Positions 18,393 through 27,183 are shown, counted from the first letter of the stretch. The stretch: 64,000 nt of DNA from an uncultured bacterium (GCA_900547155.1 URFH01000006.1:15083-79082), one strand, 5' to 3'. Notes: generated by a model from the letters alone, not told the origin. A program made the numbers and translations.

Positions 18393-19127
18393 ATGAAAAT
18401 TAACCCTAAAATTAAAGAAAAAATCGTGCTGGCGCTGGATGTTGATACGGTTGCGCAGGCAAAAGAACTTATCAGCGAATTAAAGGATTATGTCGGCGTT
18501 TTTAAGGTCGGATTGCAGTTTTACACGGGAAACGGCGGCGAAGTTTTTGAATTTATGAAAAAAATCGGCGCAAAATTCTTTTTTGACGTAAAACTCCTCG
18601 ACATCCCCAACACAGTGAAAAAAGCCTCGGAAAATATCATCAGAAGCGGCGCAAGTTTCTACAACCTCCACGCTCTCGGGGGCGCCGAGATGATGAGGCA
18701 GGCTGCTGAGGGCGCAAATGAAACAGCCCGTGAAATGGGCGTTGAAAAGCCGGTAATCCTTGCTGTAACGGTTTTAACAAGCATAAATGACGAAGTTTTG
18801 AACAATGAGCTGCAAATCCCGCACAAAACGCTTGATTACGCCGGCACACTCGCAAAACTCGCCAAAGACAGCGGAATGACAGGGGTTGTGGCGTCGAGTT
18901 TTGAGGCAAGGAAGATAAAAGAGGTTTGCGGAAAGGATTTTAAAGTCCTTTGCCCGGGAATCCGCCCCGCATGGTCGGTAAAAGGCGACCAGAAAAGGCT
19001 TGCAACGCCCTCATTTGCAATTAACGAGGGGGCAGATTATCTGGTAATCGGCCGTGCTGTAACAGCCGCGCCTGACAGGGTTGAGGCGATGGAAAAGATT
19101 TATAAAGAAATAGAGGAAGTAATGTAA
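18393..19127 (+). CDS. pyrF: orotidine 5'-phosphate decarboxylase
   Basis: Last step to UMP. The 244-residue protein shows LALDVDT at the N-terminus and the catalytic Lys/Asp motif FFDVKLLDIPNTV. CPGIRPAW and the phosphate-binding YLVIGRAVT near the C-terminus complete the family pattern. SD AAAAGGAAA precedes the ATG. Its last base pair overlaps the carA ATG (TAATG). Confidence 0.96.
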   Translation: MKINPKIKEKIVLALDVDTVAQAKELISELKDYVGVFKVGLQFYTGNGGEVFEFMKKIGAKFFFDVKLLDIPNTVKKASENIIRSGASFYNLHALGGAEMMRQAAEGANETAREMGVEKPVILAVTVLTSINDEVLNNELQIPHKTLDYAGTLAKLAKDSGMTGVVASSFEARKIKEVCGKDFKVLCPGIRPAWSVKGDQKRLATPSFAINEGADYLVIGRAVTAAPDRVEAMEKIYKEIEEVM

Positions 19128-20245
19128 TGGCAAAGCTTTTACTCCAAAACGGAATGTTATTTGAGGGAATTTCAGTGGGCGCAGAGGGCACTGCATACGG
19201 CGAAATCTGCTTTAACACCTCAATGGCCGGATATCAGGAAATACTGACCGACCCTTCTTACGCAGAGCAGGTAATCGTCATGACCTACCCCGAAATCGGC
19301 AACTACGGCATAAATCCGGACGATTTTGAAAGCAGCAGGGTGAGCGCACGCGGTTTTATCATAAAAAACTACTGCGAGCACGAAAGTCACTACAAAAGCT
19401 CGATGAATCTTTCGGATTACCTCAAAAAGAACAGTATTGTCGGGATTTCGGGCATAGATACGCGATATTTGACAATGATTATCAGAGAATCCGGCGTTAT
19501 GAACTGCGTCGTCACAACAGGCGAGATTACTGACGAAATAAGGGAAAATCTGAACAATTATTCAATGAGCAAAGATGTCGCGCTGAACGTTTCAAGACGT
19601 CAGACCGATGTTATAAAGCAAAAAAACGGCCTAAAGCTCGCAGTGATTGACGTAGGGATAAAAAAGAGCATAATTGAAAACCTGAAAGCTCTGGGGTGCG
19701 AACTCACGATATTTCCGGGTTTTGTGTCCGCAAAAGAAATCCTGAACGGCAAATTCGACGCGGTTTTCATCTCAAACGGCCCGGGTGACCCGAAAGATGC
19801 AACAACAACCATCAATACCGTGAAAAATCTTGTCGGAAAAATTCCGATGTTCGGGATTTGCCTCGGATATCAGATTTTGTGCATTGTGCTCGGCGCAAAA
19901 ACTTACAAACTCAAATACGGACACCGCGGTGCAAACCACCCCGTTATTAATCTTGAAACAAACAAAGTGCTGATAACCTCCCAGAACCACGGTTATGCAA
20001 CGCTTCTGGAAAGTCTGCCCGAAAATGTAATTCCGACCTACAAAAACCTTGACGACCAGACATTAGAGGGGTTCCGGTGCCCTGAATACAAAATCGAAGC
20101 TGTTCAGTTCCATCCGGAAGCCGCTCCGGGCCCGACTGACGCGAATTTGATTCTTCAAGGCTGGATTGAGGGCTTAAAAAATGAGAAAAAGAACAGAGCA
20201 GGTAATTTTTTGAAAAAAATGTTCTGCAATTTAGGACAATCTTAA
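19127..20245 (+). CDS. carA: carbamoyl-phosphate synthase, small (glutaminase) subunit
   Basis: Hydrolyses glutamine and channels ammonia to CarB. The 372-residue protein has the CarA N-domain signature NTSMAGYQEILTDPSY. The GATase triad is present: C245 in FGICLGYQIL, and H329/E331 in QFHPEA. It ends with a short Lys-rich tail. It overlaps pyrF by one base. A 66-base gap with a CCCTTAAGGG palindrome at 20264-20273 separates it from carB. Confidence 0.96.
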   Translation: MAKLLLQNGMLFEGISVGAEGTAYGEICFNTSMAGYQEILTDPSYAEQVIVMTYPEIGNYGINPDDFESSRVSARGFIIKNYCEHESHYKSSMNLSDYLKKNSIVGISGIDTRYLTMIIRESGVMNCVVTTGEITDEIRENLNNYSMSKDVALNVSRRQTDVIKQKNGLKLAVIDVGIKKSIIENLKALGCELTIFPGFVSAKEILNGKFDAVFISNGPGDPKDATTTINTVKNLVGKIPMFGICLGYQILCIVLGAKTYKLKYGHRGANHPVINLETNKVLITSQNHGYATLLESLPENVIPTYKNLDDQTLEGFRCPEYKIEAVQFHPEAAPGPTDANLILQGWIEGLKNEKKNRAGNFLKKMFCNLGQS

Positions 20246-20311
20246 TTCCTCACGCCCCGCACCCCCTTAAGGGCAAGGGTGAAAACAAAAATTAACGAAA
20301 GGGATTTTAAA

Positions 20312-23300
20312 ATGCCAAGAAATGAAAATATAAAAAATGTACTCGTAATAGGTTCGGGCCCGATTGTTATCGGTCAGGCTGCGGAGTTTGATTACGCGGG
20401 TGTGCAGGCTTGCAGGGCGCTGAAAGAAGAGGGAGTCAGGGTTGTGCTCGTGAATTCCAACCCCGCAACGATTATGACCGACGAAAACATCGCGGACAAG
20501 GTCTATATCGAGCCGCTGACGGTCGAGGCGTTTGAATATATCATCAAAAAAGAGCGTCCGGACGGGATAATTGCGTCTTTGGGCGGGCAGACAGGGTTGA
20601 ATCTGGCGGTTCTGCTGCATGAAAAAGGCATTCTGGACAAATATAATGTGAAACTGCTCGGCACAAAAATCGACGCAATTAACAACGCGGAAGACAGAGA
20701 GCTTTTCAAGGAATTAATGCTAAAAATCGGCGAACCAGTGCCCGAAAGTACAACGGTTTCGACCCTTGAGGACGCTCAAAAGTTCGCTGACAAAATCGGT
20801 TTCCCGATAATCATCCGTCCCGCGTTCACTCTGGGCGGTTCGGGCGGAGGGATTGCGTCAAATCAGCAGGAATTTGAAGAAATTGTTCATTCGGGGCTAT
20901 TAAGAAGCCCGATTTCACAGGTTCTTGTTGAAAAAAGCATTGCAGGCTACAAAGAGATTGAATATGAGGTTATGCGCGACGCAAATGACACCTGTATCGC
21001 CATTTGCAACATGGAAAACATCGACCCTATCGGAATTCACACGGGCGACAGCTTTGTTGTTGCTCCGTCACAAACACTTACAAACAAAGAATACCAGATG
21101 CTGCGCACCTCTGCTTTAAAAATCATAAAAGCGCTGAAAATCGAAGGCGGGTGCAATGTTCAGTACGCGCTGGACACAAAAAGCAATCAATATTATGTAA
21201 TCGAGGTAAATCCGCGCGTGAGCCGCTCTTCGGCACTTGCGTCCAAAGCCACGGGCTATCCGATTGCAAAAGTCACGACAAAAATCGCCATGGGCTATTA
21301 TTTGCACGAAATTCCGAACGCAATCACCCACAAAACCGTTGCAGCGTTTGAACCTGCGCTGGATTATGTTGTTACAAAAATCCCGAAATGGCCTTTTGAC
21401 AAATTTGCGCAGGGCGACAGGCTTCTGGGCACAAAAATGAAAGCAACCGGCGAAATTATGGCAATCGGGCGCACATTTGAAAGCTCGTTCAAAAAAGCCG
21501 TAACCTCAATGGAGGACAAAAACACAGGGCTTGTGCGCAAAAAATATATGCAGCTGAGCGACGATGAATTGAAAGCGCTCTTGCATGTTCAGGATGACAG
21601 GCGGATTTTCCGCGTTGCCGAGGCTTTGACGCGAAGAATCAGCGTGGATGAGATTAATCAGATTACTAAAATCGACAAATGGTTTATTTACAAGATTAAA
21701 AATCTCGTAGATTTTGAGCAGCGGCTCAAAGGCGAGCTTCTCACGGAAGATTTGTATCTGGAAGCCAAGGAAAAAGGCTTTCTGGACGCAGAAATCGCGG
21801 TTTTCGCAAAAAAACGGCTTGCTGATGTCAAAAAGCTCCGTGAAGAATCCGGAATCAGCGCTTCTTTCAAAATCGTTGACACCTGCGCAGCCGAGTTTGA
21901 GGCAAAAACGCCTTATTATTACTCGACTTACAATGAATTTGACGAAAACAAGGTGAATCCCGACGACAAATCCATTCTAATCCTCGGTTCCGGCCCTATC
22001 CGCATAGGACAAGGGATTGAGTTTGATTATTGCTCTGTTCATGCAGCCTGGAGCGTCAGAGAAAACGGGTATAAGTCGCTTATTGTAAACTCAAACCCCG
22101 AAACGCTTTCCACTGATTTTGACGTTGCGGACAAGCTTTATTTTGAGCCGATGAACATCGAAAATATCATGAATATTATAAAATCCGAAAATCCTGTTGG
22201 CGTAATGGTGCAATTTGGCGGACAAACAGCGATAAATCTGGCAGGAAAGCTTCATGAACAGGGCGTAAACATCCTCGGAACCTCGATTGAATCAATAAAT
22301 ATTGCAGAGGACAGAAAACTCTTTGAAAAACTGCTTCGCGATTTGAACATTCCGCAGCCACAGGGGCGTGCGGTTAGAAAAGTTGAAGAAGCGGTAAAAG
22401 CTTATGAAGAATTGGGTTTTCCGCTTCTTGTCCGCCCGTCTTACGTAATCGGAGGACGCGGAATGCAGGTGGTTTACAACGAAGATGAGCTTTTGACCTA
22501 TTTTAATTCCGCTTTGAAATTCTCGGACGAACATCCTGTTTTGATTGACCAGTATATTGAGGGGCAAGAGGTCGAGCTGGACGCAATTTCCGACGGCGAC
22601 AATGTTTTAATCCCGGGAATCACCGAGCATATTGAACGCGCAGGGGTTCACTCGGGCGACAGCATGGCGATTTACCCCACGCAGAACGTTTCTGAAAGCG
22701 TTAAGAACAGGCTCGTTGACTACTGCGAAAAAATCGCGCGAGCGCTCAAAGTTAAGGGGCTTATGAACATTCAATTCGTTGTAAAAGACGATATAGCCTA
22801 CGTAATCGAGGTGAATCCCAGAGCATCGCGCACAGTGCCGATTATGAGCAAAGTTACGGGAATTCCGATGGTGGATATCGGCATAAATGCTTGTTTTGGA
22901 CGTTCAATTCCGGAACAGGGCTACAGCACGGGACTTGCGCAAAAAACGTCGCTTGTTTGCGTAAAAGTTCCGGTATTTTCGTTCCAAAAATTGAACCGTA
23001 TCGACCCCGCCCTTGCGCCGGAGATGAAATCAACAGGCGAAGTCCTCGGGATTGACACAACTTTTGATAATGCGCTTTTAAAAGGCTTCCTTTCGGCCGG
23101 TTACACGTTCCCCGAAAGGCGCGGGGATGTAATGTTGTCCCTGAATGACAACACAAAGCCCGACGGGATTGAAATCGCAAAATCGCTTGCTGATTTGGGT
23201 TATCGAATCGTTGCGACAACGGGAACGCATAATTTCCTGAAAAAATACGGCATAAATTCAAAAGAAATCCAAAATTTTGACATAGAAAAGATTCAGGAGC

Positions 23301-23551
23301 ACATGAAAAAGAAACAGCTCTGTTTTGTGATAAACACCCCCACAACGAATGCGAACTCCGCACGTGTCGGCTCGGAAAACAGAGGATTTTTAATCCGGAC
23401 AATCGCTGAAATGTACTCCACGCCATGCTTTACCTCGACTGACACGGCGAACGCATATCTTCGGGCGCTGAAATATTACGTCAGTAGGCCGGAGCTTACT
23501 TATGACAGCATTGATGTTTACAGAAAAAGCAAAATATTGACGGAAGCCTGA
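20312..23551 (+). CDS. carB: carbamoyl-phosphate synthase, large subunit
   Basis: Makes carbamoyl phosphate from bicarbonate, ammonia and two ATP. The ATG at 20312 (SD GAAAGGGA) gives 1079 residues, normal for the family; an upstream GTG at 20279 is rejected. The two duplicated ATP-grasp halves are evident from the repeated VLVIGSGPIVIGQAAEFDY and ILILGSGPIRIGQGIEFDY and the repeated IEVNPR. The MGS-like allosteric domain, which in relatives binds UMP and other effectors, is at the C-terminus (IVATTGTHNFLKKYG). It is last gene of the operon, so CarAB here is dedicated at least partly to pyrimidines. Confidence 0.97.
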   Translation: MPRNENIKNVLVIGSGPIVIGQAAEFDYAGVQACRALKEEGVRVVLVNSNPATIMTDENIADKVYIEPLTVEAFEYIIKKERPDGIIASLGGQTGLNLAVLLHEKGILDKYNVKLLGTKIDAINNAEDRELFKELMLKIGEPVPESTTVSTLEDAQKFADKIGFPIIIRPAFTLGGSGGGIASNQQEFEEIVHSGLLRSPISQVLVEKSIAGYKEIEYEVMRDANDTCIAICNMENIDPIGIHTGDSFVVAPSQTLTNKEYQMLRTSALKIIKALKIEGGCNVQYALDTKSNQYYVIEVNPRVSRSSALASKATGYPIAKVTTKIAMGYYLHEIPNAITHKTVAAFEPALDYVVTKIPKWPFDKFAQGDRLLGTKMKATGEIMAIGRTFESSFKKAVTSMEDKNTGLVRKKYMQLSDDELKALLHVQDDRRIFRVAEALTRRISVDEINQITKIDKWFIYKIKNLVDFEQRLKGELLTEDLYLEAKEKGFLDAEIAVFAKKRLADVKKLREESGISASFKIVDTCAAEFEAKTPYYYSTYNEFDENKVNPDDKSILILGSGPIRIGQGIEFDYCSVHAAWSVRENGYKSLIVNSNPETLSTDFDVADKLYFEPMNIENIMNIIKSENPVGVMVQFGGQTAINLAGKLHEQGVNILGTSIESINIAEDRKLFEKLLRDLNIPQPQGRAVRKVEEAVKAYEELGFPLLVRPSYVIGGRGMQVVYNEDELLTYFNSALKFSDEHPVLIDQYIEGQEVELDAISDGDNVLIPGITEHIERAGVHSGDSMAIYPTQNVSESVKNRLVDYCEKIARALKVKGLMNIQFVVKDDIAYVIEVNPRASRTVPIMSKVTGIPMVDIGINACFGRSIPEQGYSTGLAQKTSLVCVKVPVFSFQKLNRIDPALAPEMKSTGEVLGIDTTFDNALLKGFLSAGYTFPERRGDVMLSLNDNTKPDGIEIAKSLADLGYRIVATTGTHNFLKKYGINSKEIQNFDIEKIQEHMKKKQLCFVINTPTTNANSARVGSENRGFLIRTIAEMYSTPCFTSTDTANAYLRALKYYVSRPELTYDSIDVYRKSKILTEA

Positions 23552-23628
23552 ATTTGCCACTTTGCGCAGCAAGGGCAAGAAATATCATGGTCAAATTAAA
23601 GCGCAATGCCGCAACCTAAGCGCCAGAA

Positions 23629-23711
23629 GCAAACTTTCCAAAATAATAATCCGGAACCTTAAAAGCGGCGAAGCCCGTTCAGGTTCAGGATTATTATTTC
23701 GGGAAGTTTGC
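23629..23711. repeat. long imperfect hairpin downstream of carB
   Basis: Arms of about 30 bases (from 23629 and up to 23711), complementary with only a few mismatches, enclose a short GC-rich loop containing GGCGAAGCCC. No long T-tract follows. It could act as a weak terminator or mRNA-stabilising structure for the pyr operon or be a small non-autonomous repeat; a similar architecture appears at 25680-25761. Confidence 0.7.
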
Positions 23712-23789
23712 GCAAAACCCACCCCTCACATTGCCGCAAAACATTTTTTATAGTAAAATCAACCCGTAATATGGAACAGGGTTGGTATT

Positions 23790-24242
23790 ATGAAAGTTGA
23801 AAAGCTCACTTTAAAAGAAATCGTGATAATGGCCGCAACTGCGGCAAGTTTTTTGATAATCCTCGGCGCGTTGTGCGTTCCGCTCCTCGCATATTACAAA
23901 ATAGGCTTCTCAGAAGGGTTTTACGTCCTTTACAGAAAGCTCTGCCACGGCCCGATTGCGACATGTTTTTTAATTAACGGTTACGCAATGCCGCTATGTT
24001 CAAGATGTTTGGGGATTTGGACAGGGATTTTTCTTACTTTTGTGCTTTATTTTGAAAGGATAAAAATCGGCCATGCACTTTACGTTATTTTCGGAATTCT
24101 CGGGCTGGGCGCGTTTGTGCTGGAATATTTTAATTTGATTTTTATAAATAATTACATTAGACTGTTGGAAGGGCTGTTTATCGGGATTTTTCTGGTCGTT
24201 ACCATTATGCGTCTCGAAATTAAATTCAAAAAAGGCTATTAA
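23790..24242 (+). CDS. DUF2085 family membrane protein
   Basis: A 150-residue protein with four predicted membrane helices. It carries the DUF2085 Cys/His signature: CHGPIATCFLINGYAMPLCSRCLGIWTG region (positions 51-78; C-H-x5-C and C-x2-C). The spaced Cys/His pairs suggest a metal or redox site at the membrane surface, but the family has no established function. It is a single gene, following a small gap after the pyr operon and preceding the long leader of the HEAT gene. Confidence 0.8.
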   Translation: MKVEKLTLKEIVIMAATAASFLIILGALCVPLLAYYKIGFSEGFYVLYRKLCHGPIATCFLINGYAMPLCSRCLGIWTGIFLTFVLYFERIKIGHALYVIFGILGLGAFVLEYFNLIFINNYIRLLEGLFIGIFLVVTIMRLEIKFKKGY

Positions 24243-24368
24243 TTATCAATTGTAAACAAATGTAACACAGTTGCCATATTAATTTTAATAAAACAACCTT
24301 ATTTTTTAAAAAACAATTTCAACTTTTTCCCCAAATAATACAAAAAATGTAGGCAAAGCCTCCAAAAA

Positions 24369-24379
24369 CATGCTATAAT
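24369..24379 (+). promoter_or_regulatory. extended -10 promoter element (CATGCTATAAT)
   Basis: TGC followed by a perfect TATAAT (24374-24379) in an otherwise empty 340-base gap. It lies about 205 bases upstream of the HEAT-repeat gene, implying a long 5' leader with a short GAGAA/TTCTC hairpin near its start. No convincing -35 is seen, as is usual for extended -10 promoters. Confidence 0.6.
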
Positions 24380-24458
24380 ATAAAAACAGAGAAGAATAAG
24401 TGTTCTCTATACCCTTTATATAAAAAACACATATTAAAGACAATAACAAAAAGGTTTT

Positions 24459-24539
24459 ATGACAACAAACAAAGTTTATGTAACAAAATTGTTAACATTA
24501 TGCCACAAAAAGTCAATTATTTTTAAAACAAATTTTTAA
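24459..24539 (+). CDS. putative 26-residue small ORF in the HEAT gene leader
   Basis: Short open frame starting ATG (24459) with AAAAGG seven to nine bases upstream, ending TAA at 24537-24539; begins MTTNKVYVTKLLTLC. It sits entirely within the predicted leader of the next gene. It could be a regulatory upstream ORF, a microprotein, or chance in AT-rich DNA; codon evidence is insufficient to decide. Confidence 0.3.
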   Translation: MTTNKVYVTKLLTLCHKKSIIFKTNF

Positions 24540-24583
24540 ATAATAATGTAGGGAAAATTTAGGTAATATGTCGGAGGAAAGAC

Positions 24584-25438
24584 ATGACAATTAGTGTGAA
24601 CTCAAGAAAAAAACAAGCAAAAAAATCATTTGATGAATTGTTAAACGACTTAAGAACAAGCAATTCTGAAAAAGTAAGATATAATGCTGCAAGAGTTTTG
24701 GGCGAAATTGGCGATTCACAGGCTGTTGAACCGCTTATCGACGTATTAAAAAATGACAAAAACGGCTCTGTTCGTTTATATGCAGCCCGCGCACTCGGCG
24801 AACTCGGCGATGTCAGCGCAACTATTCCTCTTATTGAATCTTTAAGAGAAGACAGAAACGTTGATGTTCGCGTTCGTGCTGCCCGTGCACTCGGACGTTT
24901 GGGCGGAAAAGAAGTTGTTGAACCGCTTGTAGAAGCATTAAACGACGAAAATCCGCAGGTTTGCATTACAGCAACCGACGCTTTAATCGAAATCGGCGAT
25001 GTTGCGACCGACGCATTGATGGATTCACTTGATCATGAAAAAGTAAACGTAAGATGCGACGCAACAAGAGCACTCGGCGAAATCGGAAACCCCAAAGCTG
25101 TTGACAAAATCATCACTATGCTGAAAGACGAATGGGTCAACGTTAGAATTTATGCAGTTACTTCACTGGGCAAGCTGAATGACGCAAAAGCGGTTCCTGC
25201 TTTGATTGAAGTTATGCAGAATGTTAAAGAAAATGACCTGGTCAGAGCCGGCGCAGCTGCTGCACTCGGCGTATTACGCGACCAGAGAGCGTTGATGCCT
25301 TTGCGTGAACTCATTATGGGCGCTGAAGAACTCGGCGAGCTTGAAGATACAGCTTTAAAATCTTTCAAAAAGATTATGGCTGCTAACTGGCAGGCTATTC
25401 CGGGCGCTGCTCCCCAGAAAAAAACAGTTAACGCATAA
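24584..25438 (+). CDS. HEAT-repeat (PBS lyase-type) protein
   Basis: A 284-residue protein made almost wholly of about seven 31-residue HEAT repeats (consensus V-R-x-x-A-A-R-A-L-G-E-L-G-D), residues ~18-260, after a basic N-terminus. Such solenoids bind proteins. In photosynthetic cyanobacteria the same repeat type occurs in phycobilin lyases, but no phycobiliprotein genes are present here, so a general scaffold role is more likely. A strong SD (CGGAGGAAAGAC) and a clear terminator suggest a single well-expressed transcript. Confidence 0.88.
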   Translation: MTISVNSRKKQAKKSFDELLNDLRTSNSEKVRYNAARVLGEIGDSQAVEPLIDVLKNDKNGSVRLYAARALGELGDVSATIPLIESLREDRNVDVRVRAARALGRLGGKEVVEPLVEALNDENPQVCITATDALIEIGDVATDALMDSLDHEKVNVRCDATRALGEIGNPKAVDKIITMLKDEWVNVRIYAVTSLGKLNDAKAVPALIEVMQNVKENDLVRAGAAAALGVLRDQRALMPLRELIMGAEELGELEDTALKSFKKIMAANWQAIPGAAPQKKTVNA

Positions 25439-25456
25439 TTTTAAAAATTTAATCAA

Positions 25457-25484
25457 AAGAGCCCGCAAAAGGGCTCTTTTTTTG
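25457..25484 (+). terminator. rho-independent terminator of the HEAT gene
   Basis: AGAGCCC (25458-25464) pairs with GGGCTCT (25471-25477) around GCAAAA, preceded by A's and followed by seven T's; 19 bases after the HEAT stop. Confidence 0.9.
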
Positions 25485-25534
25485 TGCAAAAATGCCAATA
25501 ATTTCATAAAAAATTCAACGATTCAACGTGAAGA

Positions 25535-25658
25535 GGAATATTGTCGTAAGGTTACTTTGTAGTGACTATGGGGGAGGCTTCATCAAGCATGGAAAGCGGC
25601 TTATCCTGTGGGATGCCGGAGGAATCGGAACGGAAAAGTAACCTTACGACAATATTCC
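25535..25658 (+). repeat. 124-bp inverted-repeat element, copy A
   Basis: Perfect 24-base arms (25535-25558 and 25635-25658) flank a core with GACTATGGGGGAGGCT, a 33-base divergent stretch, then ATGCCGGAGGAATCGGAAC. A second copy on the opposite strand lies at 43228-43351 and is also 124 bases long. The outer arm sequences differ between copies, but each copy's arms match each other, so changes are compensatory. That fits a selected RNA hairpin or a MITE-like element. An in-frame 40-codon ORF (25568-25690) starts at the ATG in the core. Confidence 0.8.
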
Positions 25659-25679
25659 GCAAAAATCCAACAATTGCAC

Positions 25680-25761
25680 GTAAAAAGTAAATAATTCTGA
25701 TTTTTCGACGCCTGTGAGCGAAGCGAATCGAGCCAGAAAAATTAAAATCATTTACTTTTAC
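25680..25761. repeat. imperfect AT-rich hairpin element
   Basis: Arms of roughly 28 bases (GTAAAAAGTAAATAATT at the left end and its near-complement ending at 25761) enclose a GC-richer loop with GCGAAGCGAATCG. It follows directly after copy A of the 124-bp element, so this 400-base gap holds a terminator and two palindromic elements. No gene is supportable between 25439 and 25845. Confidence 0.6.
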
Positions 25762-25845
25762 TTCGTGAACGGTCAAAAACTTGTCATTCGGGCTTGTTCG
25801 GGATATAATGTCAGGGTGTTTAGATAATTAGGCGGGGCAAATAAA

Positions 25846-26223
25846 TTGGCGGGTTTAATCGAAAAAACTCAAGAAAAAAACAACAAACGCAAAAACAAAA
25901 TCCGTTTTTATTATTCATTTTTGACAATTGTTCTGCTTGTCTGCCTTGCCCAAATAGGAATAAGCGCCTTTAATAACATCACAAAAAGCATAAGCTATCA
26001 CGGAAAAATCAATAAAATGAAAGAGCTGAACAAACAGGCTTATGCAGAAAATCAGCGGCTAAAAGAGGAACTCGAGGATTTTAGCTCAATGAAAAGCCTC
26101 GAAGCTATCGCCAGAAACAACCTGAAAATGGCAGGCGAAGACGAGGTTCTCGTTATTATCAACAAACCCCAGCAGCAAGCACCGTCAGATACAAAAACTA
26201 AGAAAAAATCCAAGAAAAAGTAG
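25846..26223 (+). CDS. FtsB/DivIC-like septum formation initiator
   Basis: A 125-residue bitopic membrane protein. A basic N-terminus, one transmembrane helix (FYYSFLTIVLLVCLAQIGISAF, residues 22-43) and a short coiled coil (ELNKQAYAENQRLKEELED) lead into ARNNLKMAGEDEVLVI, the signature of FtsB/DivIC proteins that link FtsL and FtsQ in the divisome. The start is a TTG at 25846 preceded by GGCGGGG. A Lys-rich tail follows. The neighbours are not division genes. The next gene begins six bases after its stop. Confidence 0.82.
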   Translation: MAGLIEKTQEKNNKRKNKIRFYYSFLTIVLLVCLAQIGISAFNNITKSISYHGKINKMKELNKQAYAENQRLKEELEDFSSMKSLEAIARNNLKMAGEDEVLVIINKPQQQAPSDTKTKKKSKKK

Positions 26224-26229
26224 AGCATA

Positions 26230-27099
26230 ATGGCGAAAAAAACTGCTGACAGTGACAATTTTCAGTACAAACTGCTGATTCTCCCCGCGCTGATTGGCAC
26301 ATTGATTTTTATCGTTATTCCTGTTGTTTTTTCTTTTGGCTTGAGCTTTTGTGAGTGGGATTTGCTCTCAGATGTCCGTTTTGCAGGGCTAAAGAACTAT
26401 TTTGAACTGCTGACCAGCCCGAATTTTGCCCTAATATTAAAAAACACATTCGTCTTTGCAATCTCCGTAACCCTTATCGCGGTTGTAATTCCAATAATCC
26501 TCGCAGCAGTGCTGAACAACAAAATCAGGGGCAGCGAATTTTTCAAAACTGCATATTTTTTGCCGTTCATAACGCCGATGATTGTTATTGCGATAATCTG
26601 GGAGTGGATTTTTGACCCAAATTTCGGGCTTTTGAATTATCTTTTAAAAACGCATATAAACTGGCTCTACGACACAAAAACCGCACTTTTCGCCCTCATA
26701 ATCGTGTCCGCATGGAAACTAATCGGCTACAACATGGTCATTTTGCTCTCCGGTTTCTCCACAATCAGCCAGAACATCTACGAATCCGCAAAAATCGACG
26801 GAGCCTCGCCCCTCAATACGTTTTTCAAAATCACACTTCCGCTTTTGAGCCCGACGATATTTTTTGTTGTGATTATTACGACGATTTCATCGTTTCAGGT
26901 TTTTGATTTGATTTATTTGATGACGCAGGGCGGCCCGATGGATAGCACGAATGTGCTTGTTTACTGGATTTACAAAAATGCGTTTGAATTTTTCAATATC
27001 GGCGCAGCTTCCGCCGGAGCTTATATTTTATTCGTAATTGTGTTTGTTTTAACTGTAATTCAGTGGAATATTCGCAAAAAATGGGTGTTTTCGGAATAA
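26230..27099 (+). CDS. sugar ABC transporter permease, MalF/UgpA type
   Basis: A 289-residue inner-membrane permease with six predicted helices. It carries the EAA loop YESAKIDGASPLNTFFKITLP, through which the ATPase couples, and the family phrase YLMTQGGPMDSTNVL. The usual partners (second permease, solute-binding protein, ATPase) are absent from both sides; it sits behind the FtsB-like gene and before DUF3737. Its partners must be encoded elsewhere or it is a relic. The frame is intact and full length. Confidence 0.92.
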   Translation: MAKKTADSDNFQYKLLILPALIGTLIFIVIPVVFSFGLSFCEWDLLSDVRFAGLKNYFELLTSPNFALILKNTFVFAISVTLIAVVIPIILAAVLNNKIRGSEFFKTAYFLPFITPMIVIAIIWEWIFDPNFGLLNYLLKTHINWLYDTKTALFALIIVSAWKLIGYNMVILLSGFSTISQNIYESAKIDGASPLNTFFKITLPLLSPTIFFVVIITTISSFQVFDLIYLMTQGGPMDSTNVLVYWIYKNAFEFFNIGAASAGAYILFVIVFVLTVIQWNIRKKWVFSE

Positions 27100-27124
27100 T
27101 TATTACGAATTATAAAAAGAGCCC

Positions 27125-27155
27125 TTGACCTGGAGTTAACTCTAAGGTGTAAACT
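27125..27155 (+). promoter_or_regulatory. MerR-type promoter/operator upstream of DUF3737
   Basis: TTGACC (27125-27130) and TAAACT (27150-27155) are separated by 19 bases, the stretched spacing of MerR-activated promoters. The spacer contains the perfect palindrome GAGTTAACTC (27133-27142) within a longer, imperfect dyad. A MerR regulator is encoded just downstream (28186-28587), the likely binder. Confidence 0.75.
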
Positions 27156-27183
27156 GCAAATATAAGTTAATAAAGGTGAAAAA

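Noticed and set aside
20279..20311. GTG start for carB at 20279
   Set aside because: The ATG at 20312 has a strong SD and gives the family N-terminus; the extension is inside the spacer palindrome.
24584..25438. Phycobilin lyase function for the HEAT-repeat protein
   Set aside because: Only the generic repeat is present and no phycobiliprotein or photosynthesis gene is in the window.
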